Shown here in pieces: positions 1 to 8,267 of a stretch of 64,000 nt of DNA. Both the position numbers and the translations under genes were made by a program. The DNA is from Rhodoluna lacicola. GTDB taxonomy: Bacteria; Actinomycetota; Actinomycetes; Actinomycetales; Microbacteriaceae. The notes below the pieces were generated by a model. It was given only the letters and a program-made list of their open reading frames with translations. It did not search any database and had not been told where the DNA came from. Positions within the stretch are counted from its first letter, which is position 1, and each line of letters begins with the position of its first letter. The DNA is taken from NCBI RefSeq assembly GCF_000699505.1, contig NZ_CP007490.1, forward strand, positions 496,001-560,000, given 5' to 3'.

Positions 1-437
1 TTGCTGGCAGTGATTTGATTGTGCACGTGGTTGATGCATCTCATCCGGATCCATCTGGTCAGATTGCCACCGTTCGAAATGTAATTGGTGAAGTTAGTGC
101 GCGAGACATTCCGGAATTGATCGTTTTCAACAAGATTGACCTAGCCGATGAAACTCATCGCATGGCGCTTCGGGGCATGGAACCGAACTCAATCGGTGTT
201 TCAGCGCGCACCGGTGAAGGCATCGAAGAGTTAATGCAAATTATTGCTTCGCTTCTTCCAGAGCCGAACGTTGAAATTGCTGCGCTGATTCCTTACGACA
301 GGGGAGACCTGGTTTCGCGTCTACATTTGAACAGCAGAATTATGGTCTTGGACTATCGCGAGAATGGAACTTTCGTGCGAGCAATGGTCAAACCCGAGAT
401 GGCAGCGGAACTAAGTGCCTATCGCGTAGTCGTTTAA
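1..437 (+). CDS. hflX: GTPase HflX, C-terminal part (5' end outside window)
   Basis: The frame is already open at base 3, so the start codon and the N-terminal HflX domain lie before the window. What is visible is the end of the GTPase domain: the conserved stretch VVDASHPDP after switch II, the G4 guanine-recognition motif NKIDLAD, the G5 motif SARTGEG, and then the short C-terminal domain with RGDLVSRLH. HflX is a ribosome-associated GTPase that rescues or splits stalled ribosomes, especially under stress, in the cytoplasm. It is convergent with lexA. Family identification is firm; length and start cannot be judged. Confidence 0.9.
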   Translation, partial: AGSDLIVHVVDASHPDPSGQIATVRNVIGEVSARDIPELIVFNKIDLADETHRMALRGMEPNSIGVSARTGEGIEELMQIIASLLPEPNVEIAALIPYDRGDLVSRLHLNSRIMVLDYRENGTFVRAMVKPEMAAELSAYRVVV

Positions 438-449
438 GATTTTTTCTCT

Positions 450-473
450 TTGCGTAGCGCAAGAGCTACGCAA
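450..473. other. perfect 9-bp hairpin between hflX and lexA
   Basis: TTGCGTAGC and GCTACGCAA flank a 6-base loop in the 45-base gap between two convergent genes. There is a T-run on the upstream side (about 440-446) but none directly after either arm, so it is only a weak candidate for a terminator; read from the lexA side it is followed by an A-rich run. It may still protect 3' ends. Confidence 0.4.
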
Positions 474-482
474 CGCAATAAG

Positions 483-1163
483 TTAGACGCTACGCAGTAC
501 CGCTACAACCTTTCCAAGAATCACGGCGTGATCACCAAGGATTGGTGCGAACGATGAATTGCGCGGCAGCAACCAAGTGTGACCGTCTTGCTGCTTGAAA
601 GTTTTTACCGTGGCTTCGTCTTCAAGTAATGCGGCAACGATGTCACCATTTTCTGCAGTCTGTTGTTGACGAACCACAACCCAGTCGCCATCGCAAATTG
701 CCGCGTCAATCATCGACTCACCCACAACTTTGAGTAGGAACAGGTCACCCTTGCCGACAAGTTGGCGTGGCAGCGGAAAAATCTCTTCAACGTTTTGCTC
801 CGCGGTGATTGGGCCACCGGCAGCAATGCGGCCAACCATTGGCACCATGGCAGCATCGCCAATCGGTGTTGGATTCTCGGCTACCTGACCGTCCTGACCC
901 TCCCAACCAGCGACCTCGATCAACACATCGATAGTGCGTGGGCGCTTTGGGTCGCGGCTTATGTAGCCGGCAAGTTCAAGCTGGTTGAGCTGGTGGCTAA
1001 CACTGGCAGGGGAAGACAAGCCAACTTCAAGGCCGATCTCTCGCATGCTCGGCACATAACCGCGTTCAGCCTTAGAGCGCTGAATCGTCTGAAGGATGCG
1101 CTCCTGCATTGGGCTCAAACTGGAGGCGCGACGGGTAGGGCGCTTCTCGTCTTTTTCTTCCAT
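483..1163 (-). CDS. lexA: LexA repressor, SOS regulator
   Basis: LexA represses DNA-damage genes and cleaves itself when RecA filaments form. The 226-residue protein has the usual layout: a winged helix-turn-helix at about residues 16-80 (recognition region [15 protein letters not shown]), a linker, and a serine peptidase domain of the S24 family from about residue 108. The self-cleavage site is Ala115-Gly116 (RIAAGG), the nucleophile is Ser150 (GESM) and the general base is Lys187 (ATVKTF). An N-terminal extension of about 15 charged residues is common in actinobacteria. The start ATG at 1163 has AGGAAAGG shortly upstream. It is divergent from the LysM gene, and LexA boxes lie in the gap between them. 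Confidence 0.97.
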   Translation of the reverse strand: MEEKDEKRPTRRASSLSPMQERILQTIQRSKAERGYVPSMREIGLEVGLSSPASVSHQLNQLELAGYISRDPKRPRTIDVLIEVAGWEGQDGQVAENPTPIGDAAMVPMVGRIAAGGPITAEQNVEEIFPLPRQLVGKGDLFLLKVVGESMIDAAICDGDWVVVRQQQTAENGDIVAALLEDEATVKTFKQQDGHTWLLPRNSSFAPILGDHAVILGKVVAVLRSV

Positions 1164-1223
1164 TGCGGGCCTTTCCTGGAGTTTTGCCTTTATTGTCGGA
1201 GGCCTCTGTTATGGGACCTTTAT

Positions 1224-1237
1224 CGAAACTGTATTCG
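1224..1237. promoter_or_regulatory. possible weak second LexA box (lexA side)
   Basis: CGAAACTGTATTCG keeps both CGAA and TTCG arms of the actinobacterial LexA operator but has a non-consensus centre. It lies about 60 bases before the lexA start and could give autoregulation. This is a pattern match only. Confidence 0.35.
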
Positions 1238-1284
1238 CTATTTTGGGCAAAATCAAACACATTTTCGAAAAAAAGAGAAATATC

Positions 1285-1315
1285 TTGACAAAATGTCGGA
1301 CTATGGGCGTATTCT
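1285..1315 (+). promoter_or_regulatory. promoter of the LysM SOS gene
   Basis: A consensus -35 TTGACA (1285-1290) is followed after 19 bases by TATTCT (1310-1315). The spacing is slightly long. The LexA box begins 11 bases downstream of the -10, so bound LexA would sit on the start site, as expected for a repressed SOS promoter. Confidence 0.6.
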
Positions 1316-1326
1316 TGTTCTAAAGA

Positions 1327-1340
1327 CGAACAGTTGTTCG
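1327..1340. promoter_or_regulatory. LexA (SOS) box, perfect palindrome
   Basis: CGAACAGTTGTTCG is a perfect match to the CGAACA-N2-TGTTCG core known from mycobacterial and other actinobacterial LexA operators. It lies 17 bases before the start of the LysM gene and between the divergent lexA and LysM genes, so it may control both. Confidence 0.9.
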
Positions 1341-1357
1341 AATAGAAAGGCAAAAAG

Positions 1358-1648
1358 ATGTCTCAGACCCCAGCAGCACGAAAGTTCTTCCGTACCGCCG
1401 TCGTTGTGGCCCTTGCTACAACCAGCATCTTTGGTTTTGTAAACACCGCCACCGCAAATGGGCAAGCCAGCAGCTCAGCTGCCAAGTTCGAATACATCAC
1501 GGTGTCAGCCGGGCAAACTCTTTGGGACCTTGCCGAGCAAGTTGCCCCAAATACCGATCCACAGGACTGGATGCAGGATGTTGTAAACCTAAACGGCCTT
1601 ACCTCGACTGATCTAAAGCCAGGACAGCGCATTGCCATTCCACAATAA
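1358..1648 (+). CDS. SOS-induced small membrane-anchored LysM protein, probable division inhibitor
   Basis: A 96-residue protein with a basic N-terminus, one hydrophobic segment (about residues 14-30), a short Ser/Ala-rich stretch and one LysM peptidoglycan-binding domain (about 46-95, YITVSAGQTLWDLAE to LKPGQRIAIPQ). This layout and the position divergent from lexA match the SOS cell-division inhibitors YneA of Bacillus and Rv2719c of Mycobacterium, which stop septation during DNA damage. It has a LexA box directly upstream and a GAAAGG ribosome binding site 8 bases before the ATG. The identification as a division inhibitor rests on layout and context rather than on sequence identity. It could also be a damage-induced wall-binding protein of other effect. 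Confidence 0.8.
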   Translation: MSQTPAARKFFRTAVVVALATTSIFGFVNTATANGQASSSAAKFEYITVSAGQTLWDLAEQVAPNTDPQDWMQDVVNLNGLTSTDLKPGQRIAIPQ

Positions 1649-1707
1649 TTTTGATTTCAAATGGCAAGCCATTTGAAATGGCATAAATCTCGTTTCAAGG
1701 CTCAGGG

Positions 1708-1713
1708 TAACCT
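1708..1713 (+). promoter_or_regulatory. -10 box TAACCT, leaderless hisC
   Basis: TAACCT ends 6 bases before GTG at 1720, the same spacing as other leaderless starts in this window. No ribosome binding site is present. An alternative GTG at 1717 is only 3 bases away from the box, which favours 1720. Confidence 0.5.
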
Positions 1714-1719
1714 TGGGTG

Positions 1720-2811
1720 GTGGCTAAACTCGATGACCTCCCAATCCGCGACGACCTAAAAGGTCGTAAACCATATGGCGCGCCTCAGTTGGCAGTGCCA
1801 GTTGCGTTGAACGTCAACGAGAACACCCATCGCATCCCAGAAGAGGTAGCCGTAGACATCATCGGTCGCCTAGCGGCAGCAGTACTAGACATCAATCGAT
1901 ATCCAGATCGGGAATTCCTCGCACTGCGCAACGCTCTTGCGAATTACCTAGGCGCCGATCTAAAGGCAGAAAACATTTGGGCCGCAAACGGTTCGAACGA
2001 AGTTTTGCAGCACATCTTTCAAGCTTTTGGTGGCCCAGGTCGTAGCTCGCTTGGCTTTGGTCCCACCTATTCCATGTATGCATTAATCGCCCAGGGCACT
2101 GGCACAATTTATGTCGATGCCCCCCGGTTGGATCGCTACGAGCTTTCACCTGAACTCATTCGCGAAGCGATTTTGGAACACAAGCCAAATATCGTGATGC
2201 TTTGCTCACCAAACAACCCAACCGGAACCCCGCTAAGTCTTAGCTGCATCGAAGCCGCGTATGAGGCAGTTACCGAAGCAACCGGAGGAGTGGTTGTGGT
2301 CGATGAGGCTTATGCAGAATTCGGTGGCAACACAGAGGTAAGTGCAATTAATCTGCTTGAGGGTCGCGAGCGCCTATTGATTTCTCGAACCATGAGTAAG
2401 GCGTTTGCCTTTGCCGGTGCACGCGTTGGCTACCTTGCCGCCGATCCCGCAGTCATCGACGCTCTTCGCCTAGTGCGCCTTCCGTATCACTTGAGTTCTT
2501 TCACTCAGGCGGCTGCTGAGGCAGCACTGGATCACGCAAGCACCATGCTGGCCACCGTGAATGACATTCGTTTCCAGCGTGACCGCATCATGCTTGAACT
2601 CAAAGACTTGGGCCTAGATCCTTATCGTTCCGATTCAAACTTTGTCTTGTTCGGTGGACTTGAAGATCCAAACGGGGTATTCGAAGCACTGTTAGCAAAG
2701 GGTGTCTTGATTCGCAACGTAGGAATCCCAGGCACACTTCGCGTGAGTGCCGGTACAGAGGCGGAGACCTCAGCTTTCCTTGAGGCGCTTCGTCAGGTGC
2801 TCAAAAAGTAG
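1720..2811 (+). CDS. hisC: histidinol-phosphate aminotransferase
   Basis: PLP-dependent class I/II aminotransferase that converts imidazole-acetol phosphate and glutamate to L-histidinol phosphate in histidine synthesis. Family motifs are visible: ANGSNEVLQ for cofactor phosphate contact, SPNNPTG, VVDEAYAEF with the pyridine-binding Asp, and SRTMSKAFAFAGARVGY with the Schiff-base lysine at about residue 227. It is about 363 residues, normal for HisC. Two GTG codons, at 1717 and 1720, are possible starts; 1720 fits a leaderless transcript better. It is followed by hisB, hisH and hisA on the same strand. hisD, hisF and hisI are not in the window. Confidence 0.93.
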   Translation: MAKLDDLPIRDDLKGRKPYGAPQLAVPVALNVNENTHRIPEEVAVDIIGRLAAAVLDINRYPDREFLALRNALANYLGADLKAENIWAANGSNEVLQHIFQAFGGPGRSSLGFGPTYSMYALIAQGTGTIYVDAPRLDRYELSPELIREAILEHKPNIVMLCSPNNPTGTPLSLSCIEAAYEAVTEATGGVVVVDEAYAEFGGNTEVSAINLLEGRERLLISRTMSKAFAFAGARVGYLAADPAVIDALRLVRLPYHLSSFTQAAAEAALDHASTMLATVNDIRFQRDRIMLELKDLGLDPYRSDSNFVLFGGLEDPNGVFEALLAKGVLIRNVGIPGTLRVSAGTEAETSAFLEALRQVLKK

Positions 2812-2862
2812 TCCTTCGCTAAGATTGAGTAATCATCCATCGCATTCGCGAAAGGCAACTTC

Positions 2863-3462
2863 ATGAGCCGTACTGCAACTTTGCAGCGCAAGACTTCTGA
2901 ATCATCGATTGAGCTAACCCTCAGCCTCGATGGCACTGGTCGCGCCGACATTTCTACCTCGGTGCCATTTTTCGACCACATGCTTACCGCCTTTGCAAAG
3001 CACTCACTCGTTGACCTAACCGTCAAAGCAACTGGCGACACCGATATCGACGTGCACCACACAGTCGAGGACACCGCGATCGTTTTGGGTCAGGCAATCA
3101 GGCAGGCTCTCGGCGACAAGGCAAAGATTGGTCGCTACGGCGATGCAACCGTTCCCCTAGACGACGCTTTGGCTCGTGCGGTAGTTGATGTTTCAGGTCG
3201 TCCTTACCTTGTTCACACCGGGGAGCCTGAAGGCTTTGAGTATCACCTAATCGGTGGTCACTTCACCGGTTCGATGGTGCGTCACGTTTTTGAGGCAATC
3301 ACTTTGAACGCCGGAATCACCGTGCACCTAACCGTGCTCGATGGCCGTGACGCCCACCACATTGCCGAGGCAGAGTTCAAGGCTTTTGCTCGCGCGTTCC
3401 GTAAGGCCGTTGAGGTTGATTCACGCGTTGAAGGAATTCCTTCGACCAAGGGTGCACTGTAA
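2863..3462 (+). CDS. hisB: imidazoleglycerol-phosphate dehydratase
   Basis: Removes water from imidazole glycerol phosphate in the sixth step of histidine synthesis. It is the monofunctional 199-residue form, without the phosphatase domain of enterobacterial HisB. Metal-binding His/Glu motifs are clear: [16 protein letters not shown] and [13 protein letters not shown]. The start ATG at 2863 has GAAAGG 7 bases upstream. A TAAGAT box at 2819-2824 could give an extra promoter between hisC and hisB with a 5' untranslated region of about 35 bases. The stop codon touches the start of hisH. Confidence 0.96.
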   Translation: MSRTATLQRKTSESSIELTLSLDGTGRADISTSVPFFDHMLTAFAKHSLVDLTVKATGDTDIDVHHTVEDTAIVLGQAIRQALGDKAKIGRYGDATVPLDDALARAVVDVSGRPYLVHTGEPEGFEYHLIGGHFTGSMVRHVFEAITLNAGITVHLTVLDGRDAHHIAEAEFKAFARAFRKAVEVDSRVEGIPSTKGAL

Positions 3463-4095
3463 GTGGTCGCACCCCGCGTAGTCGTTCTCGATTACGGAAG
3501 CGGTAACGTTCACTCGGCTGCAAAGGCGCTCGCCGAAGCCGGAGCCAATGTTGAGTTAACTCGCGATCGTGATTCTGCATTAAAAGCAGACGGGCTTTTG
3601 GTCCCGGGGGTTGGAGCATTCGCGGCTGTCATGGAACAGCTAAATGCAATCAACGCGGGTGAATTAATCGACAAGCGTCTAGTGTCTGGAAAACCAGTTC
3701 TAGGAATTTGCGTTGGTCTTCAGGTGATGTTCGAACTTGGTGTTGAACACGGTCTAGAAACTCCTGGTCTTGGCCAGTGGCCGGGCACCGTAGAAAAACT
3801 TGACGCACCAGTTTTGCCGCACATCGGCTGGAACACAGTTGAGGCTGCAAAGAATTCAAAAATATTTAGCGGCGTTGAGCACGAGCGTTTTTATTTCGTG
3901 CACTCATACGGAGTTAAGAAATGGGAGTTGGTTGTTGATGGCCCGCTTGCCGCACCAAAAGTAACCTGGGGTGACTACGGGGGCAAGTTTGTAGCAGCGG
4001 TTGAGAACGGACCACTTACCGCAACACAATTTCACCCAGAAAAATCTGGTCAAGCCGGAATAACGTTGCTAGGCAACTGGCTCGGAACTTTTTAA
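3463..4095 (+). CDS. hisH: imidazole glycerol phosphate synthase glutaminase subunit
   Basis: Class I glutamine amidotransferase that feeds ammonia to HisF. The catalytic triad is visible: Cys83 in GICVGLQ and His191/Glu193 in HPEKS. At 210 residues it has the usual length. It starts with GTG directly after the hisB stop, so translation is probably coupled. Its partner hisF is not in this window, so the synthase must be completed from another locus. Confidence 0.96.
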   Translation: MVAPRVVVLDYGSGNVHSAAKALAEAGANVELTRDRDSALKADGLLVPGVGAFAAVMEQLNAINAGELIDKRLVSGKPVLGICVGLQVMFELGVEHGLETPGLGQWPGTVEKLDAPVLPHIGWNTVEAAKNSKIFSGVEHERFYFVHSYGVKKWELVVDGPLAAPKVTWGDYGGKFVAAVENGPLTATQFHPEKSGQAGITLLGNWLGTF

Positions 4096-4108
4096 GTAAG
4101 GAAACAAA

Positions 4109-4855
4109 ATGTCAAAGTATCTAGAACTTCTCCCTGCAGTAGACGTTGCCGATGGAAAAGCCGTTCGACTCACTCAGGGAGAGGCAGGTTCGGAAACAGA
4201 TTACGGGAGCCCGCTCGAAGCTGCTCAAACTTGGATCAACGCTGGAGCAGAGTGGATTCACTTGGTAGATCTAGATGCAGCCTTTGGTCGCGGCGACAAC
4301 CGTGCAATCATTCGCGAAGTTGTTGATTCGGCAAAGACCGAGCTTGGTCGCGGAGTAAAGATTGAACTATCAGGTGGGATTCGTGATGACGCTTCCCTTG
4401 AAGCAGCGCTAGAGGCAGGCGCAAGCCGCGTAAACCTTGGCACTGCGGCACTTGAGAACCCAGAGTGGACTGAAAAAGTTATCGCAAAGTTTGGCGATGC
4501 CATCGCAGTTGGTCTTGATGTTCGAGGCACCACACTAGCTGCCCGCGGTTGGACTCGAGAGGGTGGCGACCTGTGGGAGGTCCTTGCTCGTCTTGAGGAT
4601 GCAGGTTGCCCGCGCTACGTCGTGACCGACGTCACCAAAGACGGAACGCTAAAAGGTCCAAACATCCAACTGCTTCGCGAAGTTATGCAGCGCACCAACA
4701 AACCAGTTGTTGCATCCGGCGGTATTTCGTCACTTCAAGACATCACCGATCTTCGCGCATTGGTAAATGAAGGCCTGGAGGGTGCGATTCTAGGTAAGTC
4801 GCTATACGCGGGCAAGTTCACTCTCGAAGAAGCACTAGCAATCGCAAACGCGTAA
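4109..4855 (+). CDS. hisA: phosphoribosyl isomerase, PriA type (HisA, possibly also TrpF)
   Basis: A TIM-barrel isomerase acting on ProFAR in histidine synthesis. The N-terminus [23 protein letters not shown], the segment AARGW and [14 protein letters not shown] follow the actinobacterial PriA pattern, in which one enzyme serves both HisA and the tryptophan enzyme TrpF. Whether this copy is bifunctional depends on whether a separate trpF exists elsewhere. The 248 residues are typical. Start ATG 4109 has AAGGAAA upstream. It is the last his gene of the cluster. Confidence 0.92.
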   Translation: MSKYLELLPAVDVADGKAVRLTQGEAGSETDYGSPLEAAQTWINAGAEWIHLVDLDAAFGRGDNRAIIREVVDSAKTELGRGVKIELSGGIRDDASLEAALEAGASRVNLGTAALENPEWTEKVIAKFGDAIAVGLDVRGTTLAARGWTREGGDLWEVLARLEDAGCPRYVVTDVTKDGTLKGPNIQLLREVMQRTNKPVVASGGISSLQDITDLRALVNEGLEGAILGKSLYAGKFTLEEALAIANA

Positions 4856-4858
4856 TTG

Positions 4859-5647
4859 ATGAAGAGCCACAATCACCAACACATCAACAAGAATCCGCTC
4901 GCGGATTCTGCTGGTGTTCCCTGGGATGGCCGTGCGTTCAGCGAAAACCCGTTTGCGAATGATGATGGTTCTGCACGCCCAGAACTTGTGAATGCAATTC
5001 ATGAATTCCACGAAACCGGTGACGCCTCAAAAGTCTTTTCCGAATTTTCGAAATCTCGTTTGCTTATTCCGCTTCTCGCCGATCTTGGCGAATCAGAAGA
5101 AGGTGCGCACGGACAAACCGTGGATAAAAGTGCCGACCTTTCAATCGTTAATGTTGAAACTCCCGATGGACAAGTCGGCCTGCCGGTGTTTAGTTCCGTC
5201 GAAGCAATGCAGCGTTGGAATGCCACCGCACGACCAGTGCCAAGTGATGCGATCAGGGTTGCGTTAGCAGCTGCAGGCGAAGGCACCACCAGAATTATTT
5301 TGGATCCGGGGTCAGAAACTGAATTTGCCTTCAGGCGCGCAGCGATTGCCGCTATGGCTCAGCAGCAGAACTGGAAGCCACCACATCTTTCACCTGAAGT
5401 TGTTTCGGCATTTGAGAACGGTGTTGCCGCCGAAGGTGCAATTGCCAAAGTTTTAGTAAGTTCACTAGACCCGCAGTCAAGACTTGCGGGGCCTGAGGTC
5501 AAAGTTGAGTTACAAGTTGTAGCCGGGTTATCCAAGGAACAGCTAGAAGAGATTCTTCATCGGGTTACTCAGACCTGGGCCGCGAGCGGTGTCATCTCGA
5601 GTTCGGTTGATTCCATGGCCTTAGTGGTAAAGCCAGCGACAAATTGA
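4859..5647 (+). CDS. SseB-family protein of unknown role
   Basis: The 262-residue protein matches the SseB N-terminal domain pattern in its middle (SRLLIPLLADLG, then VGLPVFSSVEAMQRWNATARPVP and RIILDPGS). SseB-like proteins are widespread in actinobacteria and often lie behind hisA or before infC; their biochemical role is not known. The ATG at 4859 overlaps a possible TTG at 4856; the ATG, 3 bases after the hisA stop, is preferred. Downstream it converges with the DUF1844 gene, with only 3 bases between stop codons. Confidence 0.8.
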   Translation: MKSHNHQHINKNPLADSAGVPWDGRAFSENPFANDDGSARPELVNAIHEFHETGDASKVFSEFSKSRLLIPLLADLGESEEGAHGQTVDKSADLSIVNVETPDGQVGLPVFSSVEAMQRWNATARPVPSDAIRVALAAAGEGTTRIILDPGSETEFAFRRAAIAAMAQQQNWKPPHLSPEVVSAFENGVAAEGAIAKVLVSSLDPQSRLAGPEVKVELQVVAGLSKEQLEEILHRVTQTWAASGVISSSVDSMALVVKPATN

Positions 5648-5650
5648 GTG

Positions 5651-5989
5651 TTAATTAACCGGGCCGGTGAATTTTTCACCAGGGCCGGCACCAGGAGCAT
5701 CCTTAATTGCAGATGCTTCGCGGAACGCCAACTGAAGCGACCGCAAACCATCGCGAAGTGGGCGAGCGTGGTGGTCACCAATGTCGGCTGCGGCCGCGGT
5801 TACCAAACCAGCGAGCGCAGTAATTAGCTTTCGCGCCTCATCAAGGTCGCCCTTGGCGCCATCTTCACCTAGGCCACATTGAATTGCGGCGGCACTCATC
5901 AAGTGCACTGCGGTGGTTGTTATTACCTCCACAGCGGGAACTTCTGCGATGTCACGCACCTGGTCGGCTACATCCTTGAATTCTGCCAA
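5651..5989 (-). CDS. DUF1844 family protein
   Basis: A 112-residue protein with the conserved DUF1844 core (VPAVEVITTTAVHLMSAAA, then DLDEARKLITALAGLV). The function is unknown. In actinobacteria this gene commonly sits next to infC, as here, where the two are divergent. GGAGAACC lies 6 bases before the ATG at 5989. The mostly helical, Ala-rich sequence has no transmembrane segment of convincing length. Confidence 0.85.
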   Translation of the reverse strand: MAEFKDVADQVRDIAEVPAVEVITTTAVHLMSAAAIQCGLGEDGAKGDLDEARKLITALAGLVTAAAADIGDHHARPLRDGLRSLQLAFREASAIKDAPGAGPGEKFTGPVN

Positions 5990-6017
5990 GGGGGTTCTCC
6001 TTTTGAATGGTTTCTGC

Positions 6018-6190
6018 TAGGCTAACCCATGGCTCCAAGGTTCGTCCTTGGTCAGAAGTGGATTCAATTCCCACCCGCGTCTACCGATTCAAATAGGTTG
6101 CCGGGTAAAGCTTTGAAACTTACGTTTCTGCACGTAATCAGGCTCCCGCCTGTGATGTGGCCATTCATGTCATGTCCAGAGGAGTAACAG
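6018..6190 (+). promoter_or_regulatory. infC promoter and structured 5' leader
   Basis: A TAGGCT -10 box lies at 6018-6023 and is followed by about 160 bases of untranslated leader. The leader holds three perfect hairpins: CCAAGG/CCTTGG (6035-6051, loop TTCGT), TTACGT/ACGTAA (6120-6137) and CAGGC/GCCTG (6139-6152). An AGAGGAG ribosome binding site at 6178-6184 follows. The infC-rpmI-rplT operon is autoregulated through its leader in other bacteria (L20 or IF-3 feedback), so a similar function is inferred here. No known leader family was recognised with certainty. Confidence 0.6.
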
Positions 6191-6802
6191 ATCAGCGATC
6201 CCCGTATCAATGAGCGCATCCGTGTGCCAGAGGTTCGCCTCGTCGGCGCCCAAGGTGAGCAAATTGGCGTTGTAAAAATTGAAGATGCCCTACGTATGGC
6301 TCAGGAGCAAGACCTAGACCTAGTCGAGGTAGCTCCAACTTCAAAGCCACCGGTTGCAAAGCTAATGGATTTCGGCAAGTTCAAGTATGAAGCTGCCCAA
6401 AAAGTCCGTGAGGCCCGCAAAAACCAGGTCAACACCATTCTCAAGACCGTCCGTTTTGGTCTAAAGATTGATGACCATGACTACGGCACAAAGCGCGCGC
6501 AGATCGTAAAGTTCCTCAAGGCCGGTGACAAGGTCAAGGTGATCGTGGTTTTCCGCGGTCGCGAGCAGTCTCGCCCAGAAATGGGCATCAAGTTGCTTCA
6601 GAAGCTTGCTGAAGAAGTCGCTGAGTTGGGTGTTGTCGAATCGAATCCTTCGATTGACGGCCGCAACATGGTGATGGTCATCGGTCCGCTGAAGAACAAA
6701 GCCGATGCGAAAGCAGAAGCAAAGAAAGCAGCAGACAAGGCTAAAAAAGCCGAATCTGAAGAACAGCCAAAGAAGTCGGCAGCCGTAGAAGCTGCCGAGT
6801 AG
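6191..6802 (+). CDS. infC: translation initiation factor IF-3, with non-canonical ATC start
   Basis: IF-3 keeps 30S subunits free and proofreads start-codon pairing. The true N-terminus ([18 protein letters not shown]) begins at ATC 6191; an in-frame TAA at 6185 blocks any earlier start, and the next usable codon, GTG 6224, would cut off the conserved [10 protein letters not shown] segment. AGAGGAG lies 6 bases before the ATC. A poor start codon that IF-3 itself discriminates against is the classic basis of infC autoregulation. The protein is about 203 residues: N-domain, Lys-rich linker (about 75-95), C-domain and an extra Ala/Lys tail of about 30 residues ([16 protein letters not shown] and so on), which is common in actinobacteria. 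rpmI follows after 17 bases. Confidence 0.95.
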   Translation: MSDPRINERIRVPEVRLVGAQGEQIGVVKIEDALRMAQEQDLDLVEVAPTSKPPVAKLMDFGKFKYEAAQKVREARKNQVNTILKTVRFGLKIDDHDYGTKRAQIVKFLKAGDKVKVIVVFRGREQSRPEMGIKLLQKLAEEVAELGVVESNPSIDGRNMVMVIGPLKNKADAKAEAKKAADKAKKAESEEQPKKSAAVEAAE

Positions 6803-6819
6803 AAAAACAGGAGATAGCA

Positions 6820-7014
6820 ATGCCAAAGCAGAAGACCCACTCGGGCGCCAAGAAGCGTTTCCGCTTCACCGGTAGCGGCAAGATCATGAAGCAGCAGATC
6901 AACATGCGCCACAACCAGGAGCACATGTCAAACCGTCGCAAGCGTCGCCTAAATGTCGACCAGGTGGTTTCACCGGCCGACTACAAGACCCTCAAGACCC
7001 TACTCGGCAAGTAA
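6820..7014 (+). CDS. rpmI: 50S ribosomal protein L35
   Basis: A 64-residue, very basic protein with the L35 pattern [21 protein letters not shown]. It is part of the large ribosomal subunit. AGGAGA lies 7 bases before the ATG. It is the middle gene of the infC-rpmI-rplT operon. Confidence 0.98.
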   Translation: MPKQKTHSGAKKRFRFTGSGKIMKQQINMRHNQEHMSNRRKRRLNVDQVVSPADYKTLKTLLGK

Positions 7015-7042
7015 GCCCAATCAAACTTTTTAGGAGCAACAA

Positions 7043-7426
7043 ATGGCAAGAGTAAAAAACGCGGTTAACGGTGCCAAGAAGCGTCGTACCGCTCTAGAGC
7101 GCGCCAAGGGCTACCGCGGTCAGCGTTCACGTCTTTACCGCATGGCAAAGCAGCAGATGCTGCACTCGTTGGTTTACGCATACAACGACCGTCGTGCACG
7201 CAAGGGTGATTTCCGTCGTCTGTGGATCCAGCGCATTAACGCTGCATCACGTGCAAACGGTATGACCTACAACCGCTTTATCCAGGGTCTAGGCCTTGCA
7301 GGTATTGAGGTTGACCGTCGTATCCTTGCTGACCTAGCGGTAAACGACCCTAAGACCTTCACTAGCTTGGTTGCATCTGCAAAGGCAGCTTTGCCAGCAG
7401 ACACCTCAGCTCCAAAGGCTAAGTAG
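7043..7426 (+). CDS. rplT: 50S ribosomal protein L20
   Basis: A 127-residue protein of the large subunit, needed for early assembly of 23S rRNA. The signature [22 protein letters not shown] and [16 protein letters not shown] are clear. The start ATG at 7043 follows AGGAGC. L20 represses its own operon in several bacteria, so it may act on the leader before infC. The rRNA methyltransferase gene follows after 6 bases. Confidence 0.98.
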   Translation: MARVKNAVNGAKKRRTALERAKGYRGQRSRLYRMAKQQMLHSLVYAYNDRRARKGDFRRLWIQRINAASRANGMTYNRFIQGLGLAGIEVDRRILADLAVNDPKTFTSLVASAKAALPADTSAPKAK

Positions 7427-7432
7427 CTTCAA

Positions 7433-8227
7433 GTGCTAATCGATCCCAAGGCCGCCAAGGTCCGTGGGGTTGCCAAGCTAACTAAGAAAGACGCCCGGTC
7501 ATCGACCGGGCTCTTTCTGCTTGAGGGACCTCAGGGCCTAAAAGAAGCTTTAGACCGCCCAAAGTTAATCGTCGAGTTGTACGCAACCGATGACGCGGTC
7601 GAGCGCTATCCAGATCTATTCGAGCGCGCCGAAAGCGCCCGTATTCAGGTCCAATTGGTTAGCGAGCCTGTACTGAAGGCCCTAACCGACACCACCACTC
7701 CGCAAGGTGTGGTTGCCGTTTGCGAGCAAATAGACGTCACCCTGCAAGACATAATCGACGCCAAACCGCGGCTGGTTGCACTGTTGGCCAATATTCGTGA
7801 CCCGGGCAATGCCGGCACAGTGCTACGAGCAGCCGACGCAGCGGGTGCCGATGCCGTGATTTTTAGCGCCAACAGCGTCGACGTGTACAACCCAAAGGTT
7901 GTCCGCTCAACAACCGGCTCGCTTTTTCACCTGCCTTTTGCCGTGGATGTAGAGATCGAGGATGCCATTTCGGCCCTAAAAGCCGCCGGTTTACAGGTTT
8001 TTGCGGCCAACGGCGGGGGAGAGCAAATCCCCGACCTGCCAGCAGAGACCTTGGCTAAACCAACCGCCTGGGTATTTGGGAACGAGGCCTGGGGCTTTGA
8101 GCAAAGCACCCTGGACCTGGCAGACCAAGAGGTTGCCGTGCCGATTTACGGTGCTGCCGAGTCGCTGAACCTGGCCACCGCCGCCAGCATCTGCCTTTAC
8201 GCCTCGGCCTTCGCTCAAAACCGCTAA
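7433..8227 (+). CDS. SpoU/TrmH-family RNA 2'-O-methyltransferase
   Basis: A 264-residue SPOUT-class methyltransferase. It has an N-terminal substrate-binding domain (about 1-100) and the three SpoU motifs: NIRDPGNAGTVLRAADAAGAD, WVFGNEAWGF and ESLNLATAASICLY, which form the knotted SAM site. The position after rplT, as for tsnR-like genes in other actinobacteria, points to rRNA as the substrate; the exact nucleotide cannot be told from sequence. The start is GTG at 7433, 6 bases after the rplT stop. Third codon positions are richer in G/C than in its neighbours. Confidence 0.88.
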   Translation: MLIDPKAAKVRGVAKLTKKDARSSTGLFLLEGPQGLKEALDRPKLIVELYATDDAVERYPDLFERAESARIQVQLVSEPVLKALTDTTTPQGVVAVCEQIDVTLQDIIDAKPRLVALLANIRDPGNAGTVLRAADAAGADAVIFSANSVDVYNPKVVRSTTGSLFHLPFAVDVEIEDAISALKAAGLQVFAANGGGEQIPDLPAETLAKPTAWVFGNEAWGFEQSTLDLADQEVAVPIYGAAESLNLATAASICLYASAFAQNR

Positions 8228-8253
8228 TCACCGCTATTTAGAGCCTTAAAAGG

Positions 8254-8259
8254 TAGACT
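8254..8259 (+). promoter_or_regulatory. -10 box TAGACT, leaderless pheS
   Basis: TAGACT ends 8 bases before ATG 8268 with no ribosome binding site in between, which suggests a leaderless transcript. The AAAAGG further upstream (8248-8253) is too far from this ATG to act as a binding site for it. Confidence 0.55.
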
Positions 8260-8267
8260 TGAGCCCT

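Noticed and set aside
450-473. CRISPR repeat or mobile-element end
   Set aside because: It is a single short hairpin with no further copies as an array; GCTACGCA recurs once in the lexA 3' end only.
762-1442. 226-codon frame on the plus strand opposite lexA
   Set aside because: It is antisense to a clear LexA protein, runs through the divergent promoter region and into the LysM gene, and the protein has no recognisable features.
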